Assembly: GCA_903825645.1 (NCBI GenBank)
Contig: CAIKBL010000080.1
Span: forward strand, 1 to 64,000
DNA length: 64,000 bases
Source: an uncultured Pseudomonadota bacterium
GTDB lineage: Bacteria; Pseudomonadota; Gammaproteobacteria; Ga0077536
Direction: 5' to 3'
A model generated the notes under the pieces. It saw only the letters and a list, made by a program, of their open reading frames with translations. It had not been told where the DNA came from and made no database searches. The position numbers and the translations under genes are program-made. Below are positions 19,316 through 28,478 of the stretch, in pieces (positions within the stretch are counted from its first letter, which is position 1; each line of letters begins with the position of its first letter).

Positions 19316-19795
19316 ATGCGTTTTTCGGTCCCATTGATCTGGCTTGGCCTGTACTTCGCTCTCCCTTCGTTATGCGATGCCGACGCCTTACCGGATCGAA
19401 CCCATACGCCCGGCGTCATTAACGAAACGCTGTCGCAGCACACTTATCTCTTGCAGTGCCGCGAACGTGGCTGGACTCGTCTATACCGTCCCCCCGCTGC
19501 TTTCACCAACCGACTCAAACGACAACAGATGCGCCAGTATGGTTATGCCAATCGCGATCCGCGCGACTTTGAGGAAGATCACCTGATCCCTTTATGTCTC
19601 GGCGGTGCCCCTCAAGATCCTCGAAATCTGTGGCCTCAACCCCGCTTCGGCCAGTGGAGTGCTGCCCAAAAAGACGCCCTTGAAAACCGCCTCTGCCATC
19701 TCGCCTGCGCCGGGCGAGTACCTCTCAGGGACGCCCAACGCGATATCGCAACCAACTGGATTTATGCTTACAACCGCTACATGAAGACTCATTAA
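19316..19795 (+). CDS. Secreted HNH-like nuclease / DUF1524-type protein
   Basis: A 159-residue protein with a signal peptide (hydrophobic residues 3-20, cut near CDADA) and a compact domain holding FEEDHLIPLCLGGAPQDPRNLWPQP. In this segment Asp-His and the downstream Asn-Leu-Trp-Pro-Gln match the beta-beta-alpha-metal core of HNH-related secreted proteins. Four cysteines may form disulfides after export. The family is common but mostly uncharacterised. A periplasmic or extracellular nuclease is the simplest guess. GAGAAAGA lies before the ATG. It follows the NRAMP gene and may share its transcript. Confidence 0.65.
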   Translation: MRFSVPLIWLGLYFALPSLCDADALPDRTHTPGVINETLSQHTYLLQCRERGWTRLYRPPAAFTNRLKRQQMRQYGYANRDPRDFEEDHLIPLCLGGAPQDPRNLWPQPRFGQWSAAQKDALENRLCHLACAGRVPLRDAQRDIATNWIYAYNRYMKTH

Positions 19796-19865
19796 GGCCA
19801 GGGAAGCGCATTTGACGCGCGCCGCACCCATTTAGCCCTCGCGAAAGAAGCTACCCTAGGCAATA

Positions 19866-19897
19866 TTTCATATAAATTTCATATAACTTTCACATAA
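19866..19897 (+). promoter_or_regulatory. Three 11-bp-phased direct repeats, PhoB-box-like
   Basis: TTTCATATAA at 19866, TTTCATATAA at 19877 and TTTCACATAA at 19888 repeat with an 11-bp period, one helical turn. PhoB boxes are tandem 11-bp units of the form CTGTCATA plus A/T. These units match TTCATA-A/T but lack the G. They end 24 bp before the SulP start codon. They probably form the operator of that gene. Confidence 0.55.
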
Positions 19898-19920
19898 CAC
19901 CTATAAAGTTGGTGGTACTC

Positions 19921-22185
19921 ATGACTGCTTTGGAATCAATGACACCGTATTCGCCTACCCCAAGGCCCGCGAGGGAGAGCCACTCACTGCGTGGCGATCT
20001 CATCGGTGGCATGACTGGTGCACTGATCGTCATCCCGACGCTACTTTCTTGCGGCAGCGTTATTTTTTCCGGGATCAGCGGTTCTCTTGTCGCGATGGGC
20101 ATCGCCAGCGCCTTCGTATCCGCGACAATCTGCGCGCTCGTCGCAGGCGCCTTCGGCGGACACACTCTCCACGTCATCAATTGCCCCAAAACCAGTCATG
20201 CGGCGATCCTGGCAGGACTCTGCACAGTCGTGCTCGCGCAGCCCGGCTTTGTCAGTACCTTTCCAGGACCCACTGCAGTGCCCGCGTTATTAATGGTGTG
20301 CTTCTTGGCCATCTTCGTCTCAGGCATAACGCAATTCTGCTTAGGGGCAGCGCGACTGGGCACTGTCGTCAAATTCGTCCCCCAACCTGTGCTCGCGGGC
20401 TTCATAAATGGTTTCGCGCTACAGATCATCGTCGGACAAATACCCGGCTTATTCGGCATTAAAAAGCTGGCCCAATTCGCCGTTCATGGCACAACCCTGC
20501 TGTCACCTTGGCCACTGAGTTTGGGGATCTTGACGCTCGTTACAAGCCAGCTATCCAGGCGCTTTCTCAAAATGATTCCCGCGCCGCTCGTCGGTATGAC
20601 CATCGGCGCTCTCGCTTGGCAGGCAGGCGCACATTTCGTTCCTGAAGCGGCCTTAGGGCCCCTAATCGGCGCACTCCCTGAACAATGGATACCACAGTTT
20701 CGCTTGTTTGAAATCGTCCATTTTGCCTTATCACCCGGATTCCTTTCCCTCGCTTTTCCCATTCTGGCCACCGGGCTGACGCTGGCGATGATTTCGTCCA
20801 TCCAGTCGCTCATGAGTATCGCAACCGCTGATAGGCTAGCCGACACGCGCCATAACAGTAACCAGGAGCTGATGGTTCAGGGCGTCGGCAATTTGCTTGC
20901 GGCAATTTGTGGCGGCGCACCGAGCGGTGGATCGCCGAATGTTACCCAGGCCGTGTTTGCCGCGGGGGCACGCACCCAAAAAGCAAACTTCGCCCATGCG
21001 GCAGCGATGATTATGCTCGCTATCGCACTCGGGAAGGTCATTGCGCTGATCCCGATTTCCGTCATGGCCGCTGTCGTTATCACGACAACGCTTGCCCTCT
21101 TTGACAAGTGGACACGACAACTTTTCCAGGGCTTGCGGACCACCCAGGGGAAAAATCGCATCGATATCGCCATCAATCTGACCGTCATCCTGACCGTCAC
21201 TGTCCTCGTTATCGCCGTCGGCGCATTGGCTGCGCTCGGCACCGGGATGTCGCTCGCCTTCGTTATTTTCCTATACCGTGCAGGCGATCAGTCCGTGCGT
21301 CGCGTACTGCGCGCGGGTGCGCTGCGTTCTCGCACCAGCCGTAGCCCGAAAGCCTACGAAGCTTTGGAAAGTGCGCGCGCCCGGATTGCCCTCGTGGAGA
21401 TGGAGGGCGCCATGTTCTTTGGTTCCATTGACTCGGTGATCACGAAGGCTGAAGCAGAGCTCGAGGTCGCGGATTGGCTGATTCTTGACTTCGCACGCGT
21501 CAGCCTCATCGACAGCAGTGGGGCGATGCTCCTCAAGCGGCTTGATGATGCCATCAAGAAGCAGCGAAAGCGCTTATTGTTCAGCGGTCTCGCCAAAGAC
21601 AGCCCTCACGTGGTTTACATGAACTCCGTGGGATTCGACGCACCGACCAAGGAGAACCGCATCTTTGCTAGCGCTGACGAAGCTATGCATCTAGCGGAGG
21701 AAGAATTGCTGGGACACCTCGGGATCACGGGCCCTATCCGAGAAGTAGCACTTGGTGAATTTGAAGTATTAAAAGGGCTCACCGAGCAGGAAATCGAACA
21801 CTTTTCCAACTGCCTGACACAGCGCGAATATCCGGCGGATAGCACCTTAATCCGAACCGGGGACACCGACCGCAGTATTTATCTGCTCACCCGCGGCAAC
21901 GCAAGTGTACGTTTAGGCGGAGACGGTCCTACCCGCAACCTACCGATATTTCGTTATGAGGCTGGGACCCTATTCGGCGAAGTGGCCTTACTCTCGGGTC
22001 AACCACGCTCGGCGGATGTCATAGCGGAAACATCCGTGATCGTCCACGAGCTTACACCAGAGAATTTCGAACAATTGACGACGGAAGAGCCGAAGATCGC
22101 AGTCCAGTTGATGCGAAATCTTGCCGCTATCATGGCGACCCGTCTGCGTAACCAAACCGAGGTGATCCGCCAGTTGGGCGCTTGA
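19921..22185 (+). CDS. SulP-family anion transporter with STAS and cyclic-nucleotide-binding domains
   Basis: A 754-residue protein in three parts. Residues about 20-430 are a SulP membrane domain (LRGDLIGGMTGALIVIPTLL, FVPQPVLAGFINGFALQI). Residues about 470-570 are a STAS domain (MEGAMFFGSID, LIDSSGAMLLKRLD with the DSSG loop). Residues about 600-745 are a CAP-type cNMP-binding domain whose phosphate-binding cassette is GTLFGEVALLSGQPRSADVIAE. SulP proteins carry sulfate, bicarbonate or dicarboxylates. The C-terminal sensor suggests gating by cAMP or cGMP. The frame opens at a TTG (19909). ATG 19921 is taken as start, without a strong ribosome site. The repeats just upstream suggest transcriptional control as well. 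Confidence 0.85.
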   Translation: MTALESMTPYSPTPRPARESHSLRGDLIGGMTGALIVIPTLLSCGSVIFSGISGSLVAMGIASAFVSATICALVAGAFGGHTLHVINCPKTSHAAILAGLCTVVLAQPGFVSTFPGPTAVPALLMVCFLAIFVSGITQFCLGAARLGTVVKFVPQPVLAGFINGFALQIIVGQIPGLFGIKKLAQFAVHGTTLLSPWPLSLGILTLVTSQLSRRFLKMIPAPLVGMTIGALAWQAGAHFVPEAALGPLIGALPEQWIPQFRLFEIVHFALSPGFLSLAFPILATGLTLAMISSIQSLMSIATADRLADTRHNSNQELMVQGVGNLLAAICGGAPSGGSPNVTQAVFAAGARTQKANFAHAAAMIMLAIALGKVIALIPISVMAAVVITTTLALFDKWTRQLFQGLRTTQGKNRIDIAINLTVILTVTVLVIAVGALAALGTGMSLAFVIFLYRAGDQSVRRVLRAGALRSRTSRSPKAYEALESARARIALVEMEGAMFFGSIDSVITKAEAELEVADWLILDFARVSLIDSSGAMLLKRLDDAIKKQRKRLLFSGLAKDSPHVVYMNSVGFDAPTKENRIFASADEAMHLAEEELLGHLGITGPIREVALGEFEVLKGLTEQEIEHFSNCLTQREYPADSTLIRTGDTDRSIYLLTRGNASVRLGGDGPTRNLPIFRYEAGTLFGEVALLSGQPRSADVIAETSVIVHELTPENFEQLTTEEPKIAVQLMRNLAAIMATRLRNQTEVIRQLGA

Positions 22186-22716
22186 TCCAGGCCTGGTATC
22201 GATATCCTCCACCGGCCATGATTGCGATTGAGTTGAATATTAACCCGCGCTGCGTCTACTGCCCATCTCTCACCCTCTGCCCTACCGATCATTGATGCCA
22301 AGCGCTCACTTTTTGACTTTAAGAGGATGAGCCCGTTCGATGCCCTAAAAACGTTTCTGGCACCGTTTCTCCGTCGCGGCCTCGAATTTATTTTGGGGCC
22401 CGCTGGGCGAAGCTAATCTCCCTACATTATTCTGAGCGCCGCGCGGAATCGCCAAACGAAGTGACTGTTGCATAAAATTTTTTCGATAGGGCTATTGTGT
22501 TCGCTGTTCGATAATCATCTTCGACCATTGGCGCAGCACTGCTTGTTTGTCTTAAATTCGCCACCGGTAGTACGAGACCCTGACGTCAAATCATAACTGC
22601 GTCAGGTGCTTAACCGCAGGAAAATAAAACAAATTATGCGGATTTCTCAGAAATGAGAATATGTGCGCACAGATAATCGCGCTCGACGACCATCAATCAA
22701 AAAAAGGGGTACGTAG
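22186..22716. other. Intergenic stretch upstream of esterase
   Basis: No gene seen. A palindrome TTCTCA-GAAA-TGAGAA (22644-22659) lies in an A/T-rich segment about 60 bp before the esterase start and could be an operator. The rest is featureless. Confidence 0.45.
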
Positions 22717-23493
22717 ATGCTTTGGCAACGTGAAGTGCACCATTACAAAAAGGATGGGCGGGTCATTCATGTGGCACTCCCCGAAGGCTATCGCGCGCGC
22801 GCCACATCATACCCTGTGCTGGTGTGCCTCGACGCGCAATGGATTTTTGGCACGGTATGCGACGCAGCACTCAACCTGGGGCTTGCACGTCTGCTGCCGC
22901 GGGTCATCGTGGTAGGTGTTGGCTGGAATCGCGCAACGGCTAGAGAGGTGGTCCATTCTCGCGCTGCAGCGTATACCCCTACCGCAGCCCCCATTCCAGA
23001 AGCTGTCGCGCGGAGCATGGCGAATGCCCCGGCATTCGGTCAGGCACCAGAATTCCAGCACTGGCTACTCGACGAGGCGCTACCGGAGTTGCAGGCCAAT
23101 TACGCCATCGATGCTGAGCAACAAACTTTGATCGGTCATTCGCTCTCAGGGCTATTCGGACTCTACACGCTCTTTACCCGCCCGCAGGCCTTCACGCGCT
23201 GGCTGCTCGCGAGTCCTTCTTCTTGGTGGGACAATCGCCTCATCTTTGACTTAGAGAAGACAAACCGCAGCGAGGGGCCTCACGCAAAAGGCAAAGTTTT
23301 TCTTTCGGTAGGTGGTGAAGAAACCTGGGTGGGCGACATCCCCATGGGGGAAAACACTGAAATGCTGCACGCCAGACTGGCTGAAAGACGGAGTGAAGAT
23401 TTCGACACGACCCTCGCCGTCCTCGAAGGAGAACTTCATCATTCGACGATTCCGGCGGCTGTCAGTCGCGGGCTCCGCTGGCTTTATCAATGA
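22717..23493 (+). CDS. Alpha/beta-hydrolase esterase (esterase D / ferric-enterobactin-esterase type)
   Basis: A 258-residue protein with the putative-esterase fold: LVCLDAQW early, nucleophile elbow LIGHSLSGLFGLYTLF (Ser near 143), an acidic region around VGGEETWVG, and a His in ELHHSTIPAA near the end, which gives a Ser-Asp/Glu-His triad. It lacks a signal peptide and so is cytosolic. Relatives cleave siderophore esters (Fes, BesA, IroE) or S-formylglutathione. No siderophore genes adjoin it, and the upstream palindrome is not a clear Fur box. No canonical Shine-Dalgarno precedes the ATG (ggggtacgtag). Confidence 0.75.
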   Translation: MLWQREVHHYKKDGRVIHVALPEGYRARATSYPVLVCLDAQWIFGTVCDAALNLGLARLLPRVIVVGVGWNRATAREVVHSRAAAYTPTAAPIPEAVARSMANAPAFGQAPEFQHWLLDEALPELQANYAIDAEQQTLIGHSLSGLFGLYTLFTRPQAFTRWLLASPSSWWDNRLIFDLEKTNRSEGPHAKGKVFLSVGGEETWVGDIPMGENTEMLHARLAERRSEDFDTTLAVLEGELHHSTIPAAVSRGLRWLYQ

Positions 23494-24160
23494 ACTAGGT
23501 CGCGTCAGGTTGGTGCGCCGCATCCGCGCCCTCCCCACTTTGTCTTTAGAGAGACCGTATCGCCGCCGTTCATCTCAGATCGTGAGGACACGGCCACGTG
23601 TCCAGGGCCGCCACAGTACGCGGAGCGGACAAGCACCCCGAGGGGCCGTAAGCTCGCTGCCGCAATATCGCCCTATGCTGATCGAAATGCGCGGTTGTGT
23701 ATCGACAATAGCGCTGCAGGATAGCGACAACGATCGTCCGGCATCGTGACCGGATAATTTCCTCACACGATCTCCGTAATTGCCCTTGTATGCCAGGGTC
23801 ATACCCCTGTCTTAGTCTCTTAGTCTGAAAGAGAAGGCTTCGCTTTCATTTCAAAACCAATTCATCAATAACGTGCGAAAAAGACCACATATGCGTGGCT
23901 CACAGGGGAGAAAAACGTTTTTTGCCTCCACGCAATCGAGCGTTAAACTCTTCTATCGCCGGTCGACTCAATGGGCGACTGCTCGCCGCTAAAAATGCGA
24001 TCCCGATCAGTCTTGCCACGGGGACTCGGTTTTTTATGCCCGCTCTGCGTCGACCATGATAGAACGGTCTCGCGATTTAATTTTTTCTACGCGGAGAAAT
24101 GTTTAATGCACGTGCTACCCGCTTTCCCCGCTCAACCTGAATTTAATTTGTGTCGCCAAC
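23494..24160. other. Long gene-free stretch
   Basis: No gene supported. A frame at 23971-24168 is open but has no recognisable protein and no ribosome site. Confidence 0.4.
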
Positions 24161-24607
24161 GTGGCTGAATCTTGGTATGGAGGTCACTGTTTCTGCGGCG
24201 CCGTGCGTATCGAAGTACGAGGGATCCGGATTTTGTCTGACTACTGCCACTGTTAGGACTGCCGTGATTGGTCTAACGCGCCGGTGACCTCTTTCGTGAT
24301 GTGGCCCTTTGATACCGTCTCCATCACCCGCAGAAAAGAAAAGTTAGCGGCATGGGGTCTAAATCCGGAAACCCCTAGGGCTTGGTGTGCGCTTTGTGGC
24401 GGCCATGTCGGTGCCTTCCGCAAACACCACGCGCTGCCACGTGTCATCCTCGGCCCTCATATCCTGCCGACACTGACCTTTGTACCTTCCCTGCATGTGT
24501 TCTATGGCGAAAAGGTCATTGAGACACACGATGATCTACTGAGAGTTCGCAAACTGTCTCAACTGATCACAAAACCAAAATCAGGCGCTTGCGGTGGCGG
24601 CGAATGA
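24161..24607 (+). pseudogene. GFA (glutathione-dependent formaldehyde-activating/CENP-V) family gene with in-frame TAG
   Basis: From a GTG at 24161 the frame reads ESWYGGHCFCGAVRIEV, the first zinc ligands of the GFA fold. It then gives DYCHC-TAG-DCRDWS, where family members read CHC-x-DC without interruption, and continues to WCALCGGHVGAF, the last zinc ligands, ending GACGGGE at 24607. Length (149 codons) and all cysteine pairs are normal apart from the stop at 24254-24256. One base change would restore it. GFA proteins bind zinc and glutathione-type thiols and are often annotated as formaldehyde-detoxifying. No start with a good ribosome site was found. Confidence 0.8.
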
Positions 24608-25018
24608 ATCGCCCCCGTTTTCCGACAGGACTAGAAAAGAGCTGTCTGTCGTCACGATTCGGCACAACAACCGCCGCCCGACTGTCCAGAGATCTCCACT
24701 TCATCGCGCCGCTTCCCCAGCTCGGTACTTTGGGAAACACCGAACAGGGTGATGGGCTGGATGAGGCGCTCCGAGGTTATCCTGTCGACCCTTGTTGTGA
24801 ATATCGGAGGGCGCATGCGCGGACGGACGCCATGACGACAGGCCCGGTCTGTATCGATCAACGCATGGCGTGGTTAATCAGCGTTCAAGTTGAGAACTGA
24901 ACCACCCCCGCAAAAATAGCCAAAGCGGTAGGACTTCCTGAGGTGCCCTTTAACCGTGTTCTCCGCCCGCAGGGCTTGCCGGTCAACGCGCAGCAAAACC
25001 ACGGACAATGGCCGCCAC
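24608..25018. other. Intergenic stretch between convergent genes
   Basis: Between the GFA pseudogene and the minus-strand Tim44-like gene. Nothing recognisable. Confidence 0.4.
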
Positions 25019-25927
25019 TTAGTCCTCGGTCTGGCGGATACCATCCAAAAACCAGGTCGGCTCCACAGCCCCCCGGTGGCGGATAAAATTCCACACCTCA
25101 TGCACCCGACGCGCAGGCTCCCCCTCACACTCCTGAACAAGTGCGTCAAAGTGGACCACGGCCTCTAACCGGTCGTCGGTCTCGCTCACCTGCAGTAATT
25201 CGGCTTCGAGTCTCAATACGGTTGTGTGGTTGTCAGCATCGAGATCCTGAATGCGTGCCGCCACCTCTACGTACATGCCTTCCGTGGTAAGCCGGCGCAC
25301 TATCCCGAGATCGCGTGCGTCCCAGGCTTTCTGCAAATCACCATAAGCATTCTTGGCCCCGGCGATGAAACCAGCCTGATCGAAAGCGACCGGTAAAGAT
25401 GGTCGCCTAACATCGCCGTCCCCGGGCGGGAGACCATTCCCCGGGCCACGCCCGACTAAATTCTGGCTCTCGAGCACTCGTGCGTATCTGTTGTCCACGG
25501 GTCGAGGCTGGGGCTGGTAAGCCGCTCGAGGCGGACTCGCTCGCCTGGATATCGCCAGCACGCGAAACAGCAAAAAAATCACGCCACCGAAAATCAACAT
25601 ATCCATTAGATTGATATGCTCGAAGGCACCCCCGAAAAAGAGCGCACCCAGCATTCCTCCAATGGCGAACCGACCCAGCATGCCCGTCAGACCACCCCGC
25701 AGGCCTAAGCTGCTGCGCATCGATTGATTACGCGCCATGCTTTCCTGTTGATGGAGTGGAGACATGGCCGGCGCGCTACCTTCGCGCTTAAAGGGGGTGC
25801 CATAGGATGCACGGCTACCAAACGATGCCCCTCCCCCGAAACGCTTCGCCTCAACGTCATGCATCATCCCAAGTGTGAGCATGACGCCCAACAGAAGCGA
25901 AACCAAAAACCCGAGGCGCTTGTTCAT
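25019..25927 (-). CDS. Tim44-like domain membrane protein
   Basis: A 302-residue protein: signal or anchor segment (residues 4-24, ending VEA), a Gly/Ser/Arg-rich linker, two hydrophobic helices (FAIGGMLGALFFGGAF and MDMLIFGGVIFLLFRVLAI), a Pro-rich stretch, then a C-terminal Tim44-like domain (about 190-300; FIAGAKNAYGDLQKAWDARDLGIVRRLTTEGMY in its first helices). This is the common bacterial Tim44-like inner-membrane protein. Its mitochondrial relative tethers Hsp70 to the import channel, but the bacterial role is unclear. ATG 25927 is preferred over the TTG four codons earlier. Confidence 0.8.
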   Translation of the reverse strand: MNKRLGFLVSLLLGVMLTLGMMHDVEAKRFGGGASFGSRASYGTPFKREGSAPAMSPLHQQESMARNQSMRSSLGLRGGLTGMLGRFAIGGMLGALFFGGAFEHINLMDMLIFGGVIFLLFRVLAISRRASPPRAAYQPQPRPVDNRYARVLESQNLVGRGPGNGLPPGDGDVRRPSLPVAFDQAGFIAGAKNAYGDLQKAWDARDLGIVRRLTTEGMYVEVAARIQDLDADNHTTVLRLEAELLQVSETDDRLEAVVHFDALVQECEGEPARRVHEVWNFIRHRGAVEPTWFLDGIRQTED

Positions 25928-26098
25928 TACTGCTCTCAATTATCTGTAATGGGCGTTAACGCCGCCCGCGACTGCGCAATATGGCAGGTCCGGTCGCAAA
26001 CTCAAGCGCCGAGACCCATTCGACACGAGCGCCGTGGCTTGCGCTGGAGATGTGCCCTGCGTTACGGTCCCGGGGACATACCGCAACAGGAAGACGTT

Positions 26099-26992
26099 AT
26101 GAAAATCGGTTTTTTTGCGATCGGTCTCGCCAACCTGGCCCGCCCCGAATTGCTCGCAGCGGCAGCCCAAACGGCCGAACGAGTGGGTATCGATACGCTG
26201 TGGACCGGTGAGCACATCGTTTTTTTTGATGACATCAAGTCTCAATATCCTTATGCCAGAACCAGCACGGAGCCACCGGTCCCCGGAGATATCGCCATTT
26301 TGAACCCGTTCGTGGCGCTTTCTTATGCGGCCGCCCTCACCACACGCATACGGCTGGCAACCGGCGTCTGCCTGATCCCAGAATATAACCCTCTACTACT
26401 CGCAAAGCTCGCCGCGTCCCTTGATGTCGTCAGTAACGGACGATTCGTATTTGGCGTCGGCGTGGGGTGGCTTAAAGAAGAATTCCAAGCTCTGGGGATC
26501 CCCTGGGAGCGCCGAGGCGCGCGCGCGAGAGAGACCGTGGCCGCCATGCGCGAACTGTGGGAGCAGCCACGAAGTAACTTTGACGGCGAGTTCGTCTCGT
26601 TTTCTGGTGCCCGTTCGTACCCGAAGCCGCCACGGGACGGCAAGATACCGATCATTGTCGGCGGCCAAAGCGATGCGGCACTCACGCGCGCAGCCGCGTG
26701 GGGGGATGGCTGGTGTGGCTTTAATCTGACACCCGAAGAGGCCGGTGTCATGGTCGAACGCCTCGACAGCCTGCTGATCAAACACGGTCGGCGACGAGAC
26801 GCCTTCGAGATTTTTGTAGCCCCAATCCGCTCCGCTGGACCGGAAACGATAGCGGCCTATCGCGATGCAGGCGTCGATGAGCTGTATCTCACCCCTATTT
26901 TCGACCAACCGTTTTCAACCATCGAAGAAACGACCCGGGTAATTGAAGACATCGGTCGCGCTTGGGTGGACGTCGCCAAGCGAGGCCGTTGA
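26099..26992 (+). CDS. LLM-class F420/FMN-dependent oxidoreductase (TIGR03619-like)
   Basis: A 297-residue luciferase-like protein: MKIGFFAIGL, GIDTLWTGEHIVFF, TTRIRLATGVCLIPEYNPLLLAKLAASLDVVSNGRF split over the barrel strands, then GVGWLKEEFQALG, typical of the TIGR03619 F420-dependent group. The frame runs back to 25724, but ATG 26099 has AGGAAG 6 nt upstream and begins at strand one. A strong terminator follows 92 bp after the stop. The substrate is unknown. Relatives act in cholesterol, terpenoid and xenobiotic breakdown. Confidence 0.85.
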   Translation: MKIGFFAIGLANLARPELLAAAAQTAERVGIDTLWTGEHIVFFDDIKSQYPYARTSTEPPVPGDIAILNPFVALSYAAALTTRIRLATGVCLIPEYNPLLLAKLAASLDVVSNGRFVFGVGVGWLKEEFQALGIPWERRGARARETVAAMRELWEQPRSNFDGEFVSFSGARSYPKPPRDGKIPIIVGGQSDAALTRAAAWGDGWCGFNLTPEEAGVMVERLDSLLIKHGRRRDAFEIFVAPIRSAGPETIAAYRDAGVDELYLTPIFDQPFSTIEETTRVIEDIGRAWVDVAKRGR

Positions 26993-27084
26993 GCAAATCA
27001 CCCCGGCCGGCACCACATTCAGGCGCACCAAGAGATGCCCTATCCCCTTGTCGAGCCGAGCATCTCATCGGCCAAGTTGCACAC

Positions 27085-27113
27085 AACCACGACAGCGGAC
27101 TGTCGTGGTTTTT
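27085..27113 (+). terminator. Rho-independent terminator
   Basis: AACCACGACAG (27085-27095), loop CGGA, CTGTCGTGGTT (27100-27110) form a perfect 11-bp stem followed by TTT, so the T-run spans 27109-27113. It ends transcription of the LLM gene. Confidence 0.85.
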
Positions 27114-27216
27114 CCGCGTCACGCAGGCTGCTGATGCCGGGCTTTAAACCTACTTCGCGCCGGACCATCGGCCCGCGGGTAGCCTATCCATCTGCGCGTT
27201 AAGGAGCGGTTACTGC

Positions 27217-28296
27217 ATGGCGGAAATTTTAGTCATCGTGCCGCCAGACGACGTCACACCCGCCTGGATCACCGAGGCGCTGCAGCTGCGTGGAATTGAC
27301 GCCCGCGTCGCACGTCTTGAGAGCGAAGGTGTCGGCACGGGACAGGTCGGTGAAACCCGCCGTTTCTTTCTGCACTACGCGGGGTTGGTACCGCCAGATG
27401 CGCCCAAAACCCTGATCGGAAAATTCAGTTCGTGCCATGAAATTGCCCGTAAGACCGGGCGCGACATGGGGATCTACAAAGCCGAGGTCATGTTCTATCG
27501 TGAATTGGCCCACCGTGCAGGCATTCGTACCCCGGCTGTGTATGCCGCCGAGCTGGACCCGTTGACCCATGATTTCATCCTGCTTCTGGAAGATCTCGCG
27601 CCGGCGACACAGGGCGACCAGATGCAGGGCTGTACGCTCGCGCAGGCGCGCATGGTGTTGGGCGAAGCCGCCAGACTGCATGCGGCTTTCTGGAACGATC
27701 GGTCGCTGGCGGCGCAGCCCTGGTGCGCTGTCCCAGCAGGCGCACAGGGTTTTTATACGACCGAACTCATCGAGCGGAGCTGGGATCATGTCCAGCGACA
27801 TTACCGCGACTGGCTTTCGCCAGAAGTGCGTGAAGTCTGCGCGCGCTATGTACGCCATCATGCATGGTGGAACCGTCCACGCGACTTCCCGAAATGTTTC
27901 TCACATAACGACTTTCGGCCCGACAACATGTTGTTCAGCGCGACCGGTGAACGCGTCGCCGTCGTGGATTGGCAGACGGGTAGTTTCCTCGGCACCGGCA
28001 TGGATGTGGCCTATTTTCTGGGCGGCGCCCTACCACGCGAAGTGCGGCGGGCCAACGAGGTATCGTTGTTGCAGGAGTATCACAAAGCGTTGCTCGAGGG
28101 GGGTGTGACCGATTATACCTTCGATCATCTGATGGACGATTATCGACACTACACGTTCGCCGCCATTGCCGTCGCGCTCGCCGCGACACGTATCGTCAAT
28201 CGTACCGAACGCGGCGACACCATGCTGATGCACATGACCACCAGTGCCGCGCTGCAGGCCCTCGACACCGGTGCCATCGATCTACTGCCGACCTGA
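27217..28296 (+). CDS. APH/EcKinase-like phosphotransferase family protein
   Basis: A 359-residue kinase-fold protein. The N-lobe has IGKFSSCHE as its nucleotide-binding lysine region and GIYKAEVMFYREL as the alpha-C-like helix. HDFILLLEDLAP forms the hinge. The catalytic loop is SHNDFRPDNMLF (Brenner H-x-D-x4-N), and VVDWQTGSFLGTGMDVAYFL provides the metal-binding Asp. Such proteins are frequent beside acyl-CoA dehydrogenases and LLM enzymes in catabolic loci, where they may phosphorylate hydroxylated substrates. AAGGAG precedes the ATG by 10 nt. It is not expected to be an antibiotic-resistance enzyme. Confidence 0.8.
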   Translation: MAEILVIVPPDDVTPAWITEALQLRGIDARVARLESEGVGTGQVGETRRFFLHYAGLVPPDAPKTLIGKFSSCHEIARKTGRDMGIYKAEVMFYRELAHRAGIRTPAVYAAELDPLTHDFILLLEDLAPATQGDQMQGCTLAQARMVLGEAARLHAAFWNDRSLAAQPWCAVPAGAQGFYTTELIERSWDHVQRHYRDWLSPEVREVCARYVRHHAWWNRPRDFPKCFSHNDFRPDNMLFSATGERVAVVDWQTGSFLGTGMDVAYFLGGALPREVRRANEVSLLQEYHKALLEGGVTDYTFDHLMDDYRHYTFAAIAVALAATRIVNRTERGDTMLMHMTTSAALQALDTGAIDLLPT

Positions 28297-28478
28297 TGCG
28301 CCGCACTACCCAGAAAGCTCCGTACGCCCACCCCAGGTAGCGTTTGGCGCGTTGTCGCCTACTTGCCGTCCCTCCCGGGCAGTTGACGGCCCTCGTCACG
28401 AACGGGGGTCGTCAACCAACGGCTCAGACTCCGGAGTAGCAACGCTATCGTGCAGCGTTGTCTATCTCGGTGGCGCTG

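Noticed and set aside
24254-24256. TAG in the GFA gene as pyrrolysine or other recoding
   Set aside because: TAG ends an intact gene in this window (stop at 6956-6958), no Pyl genes are seen, and the position has no reason to hold a special residue.
27217-28296. Antibiotic-resistance aminoglycoside phosphotransferase
   Set aside because: Only the fold and catalytic loop are shared. The context and family are those of catabolic or orphan kinases.
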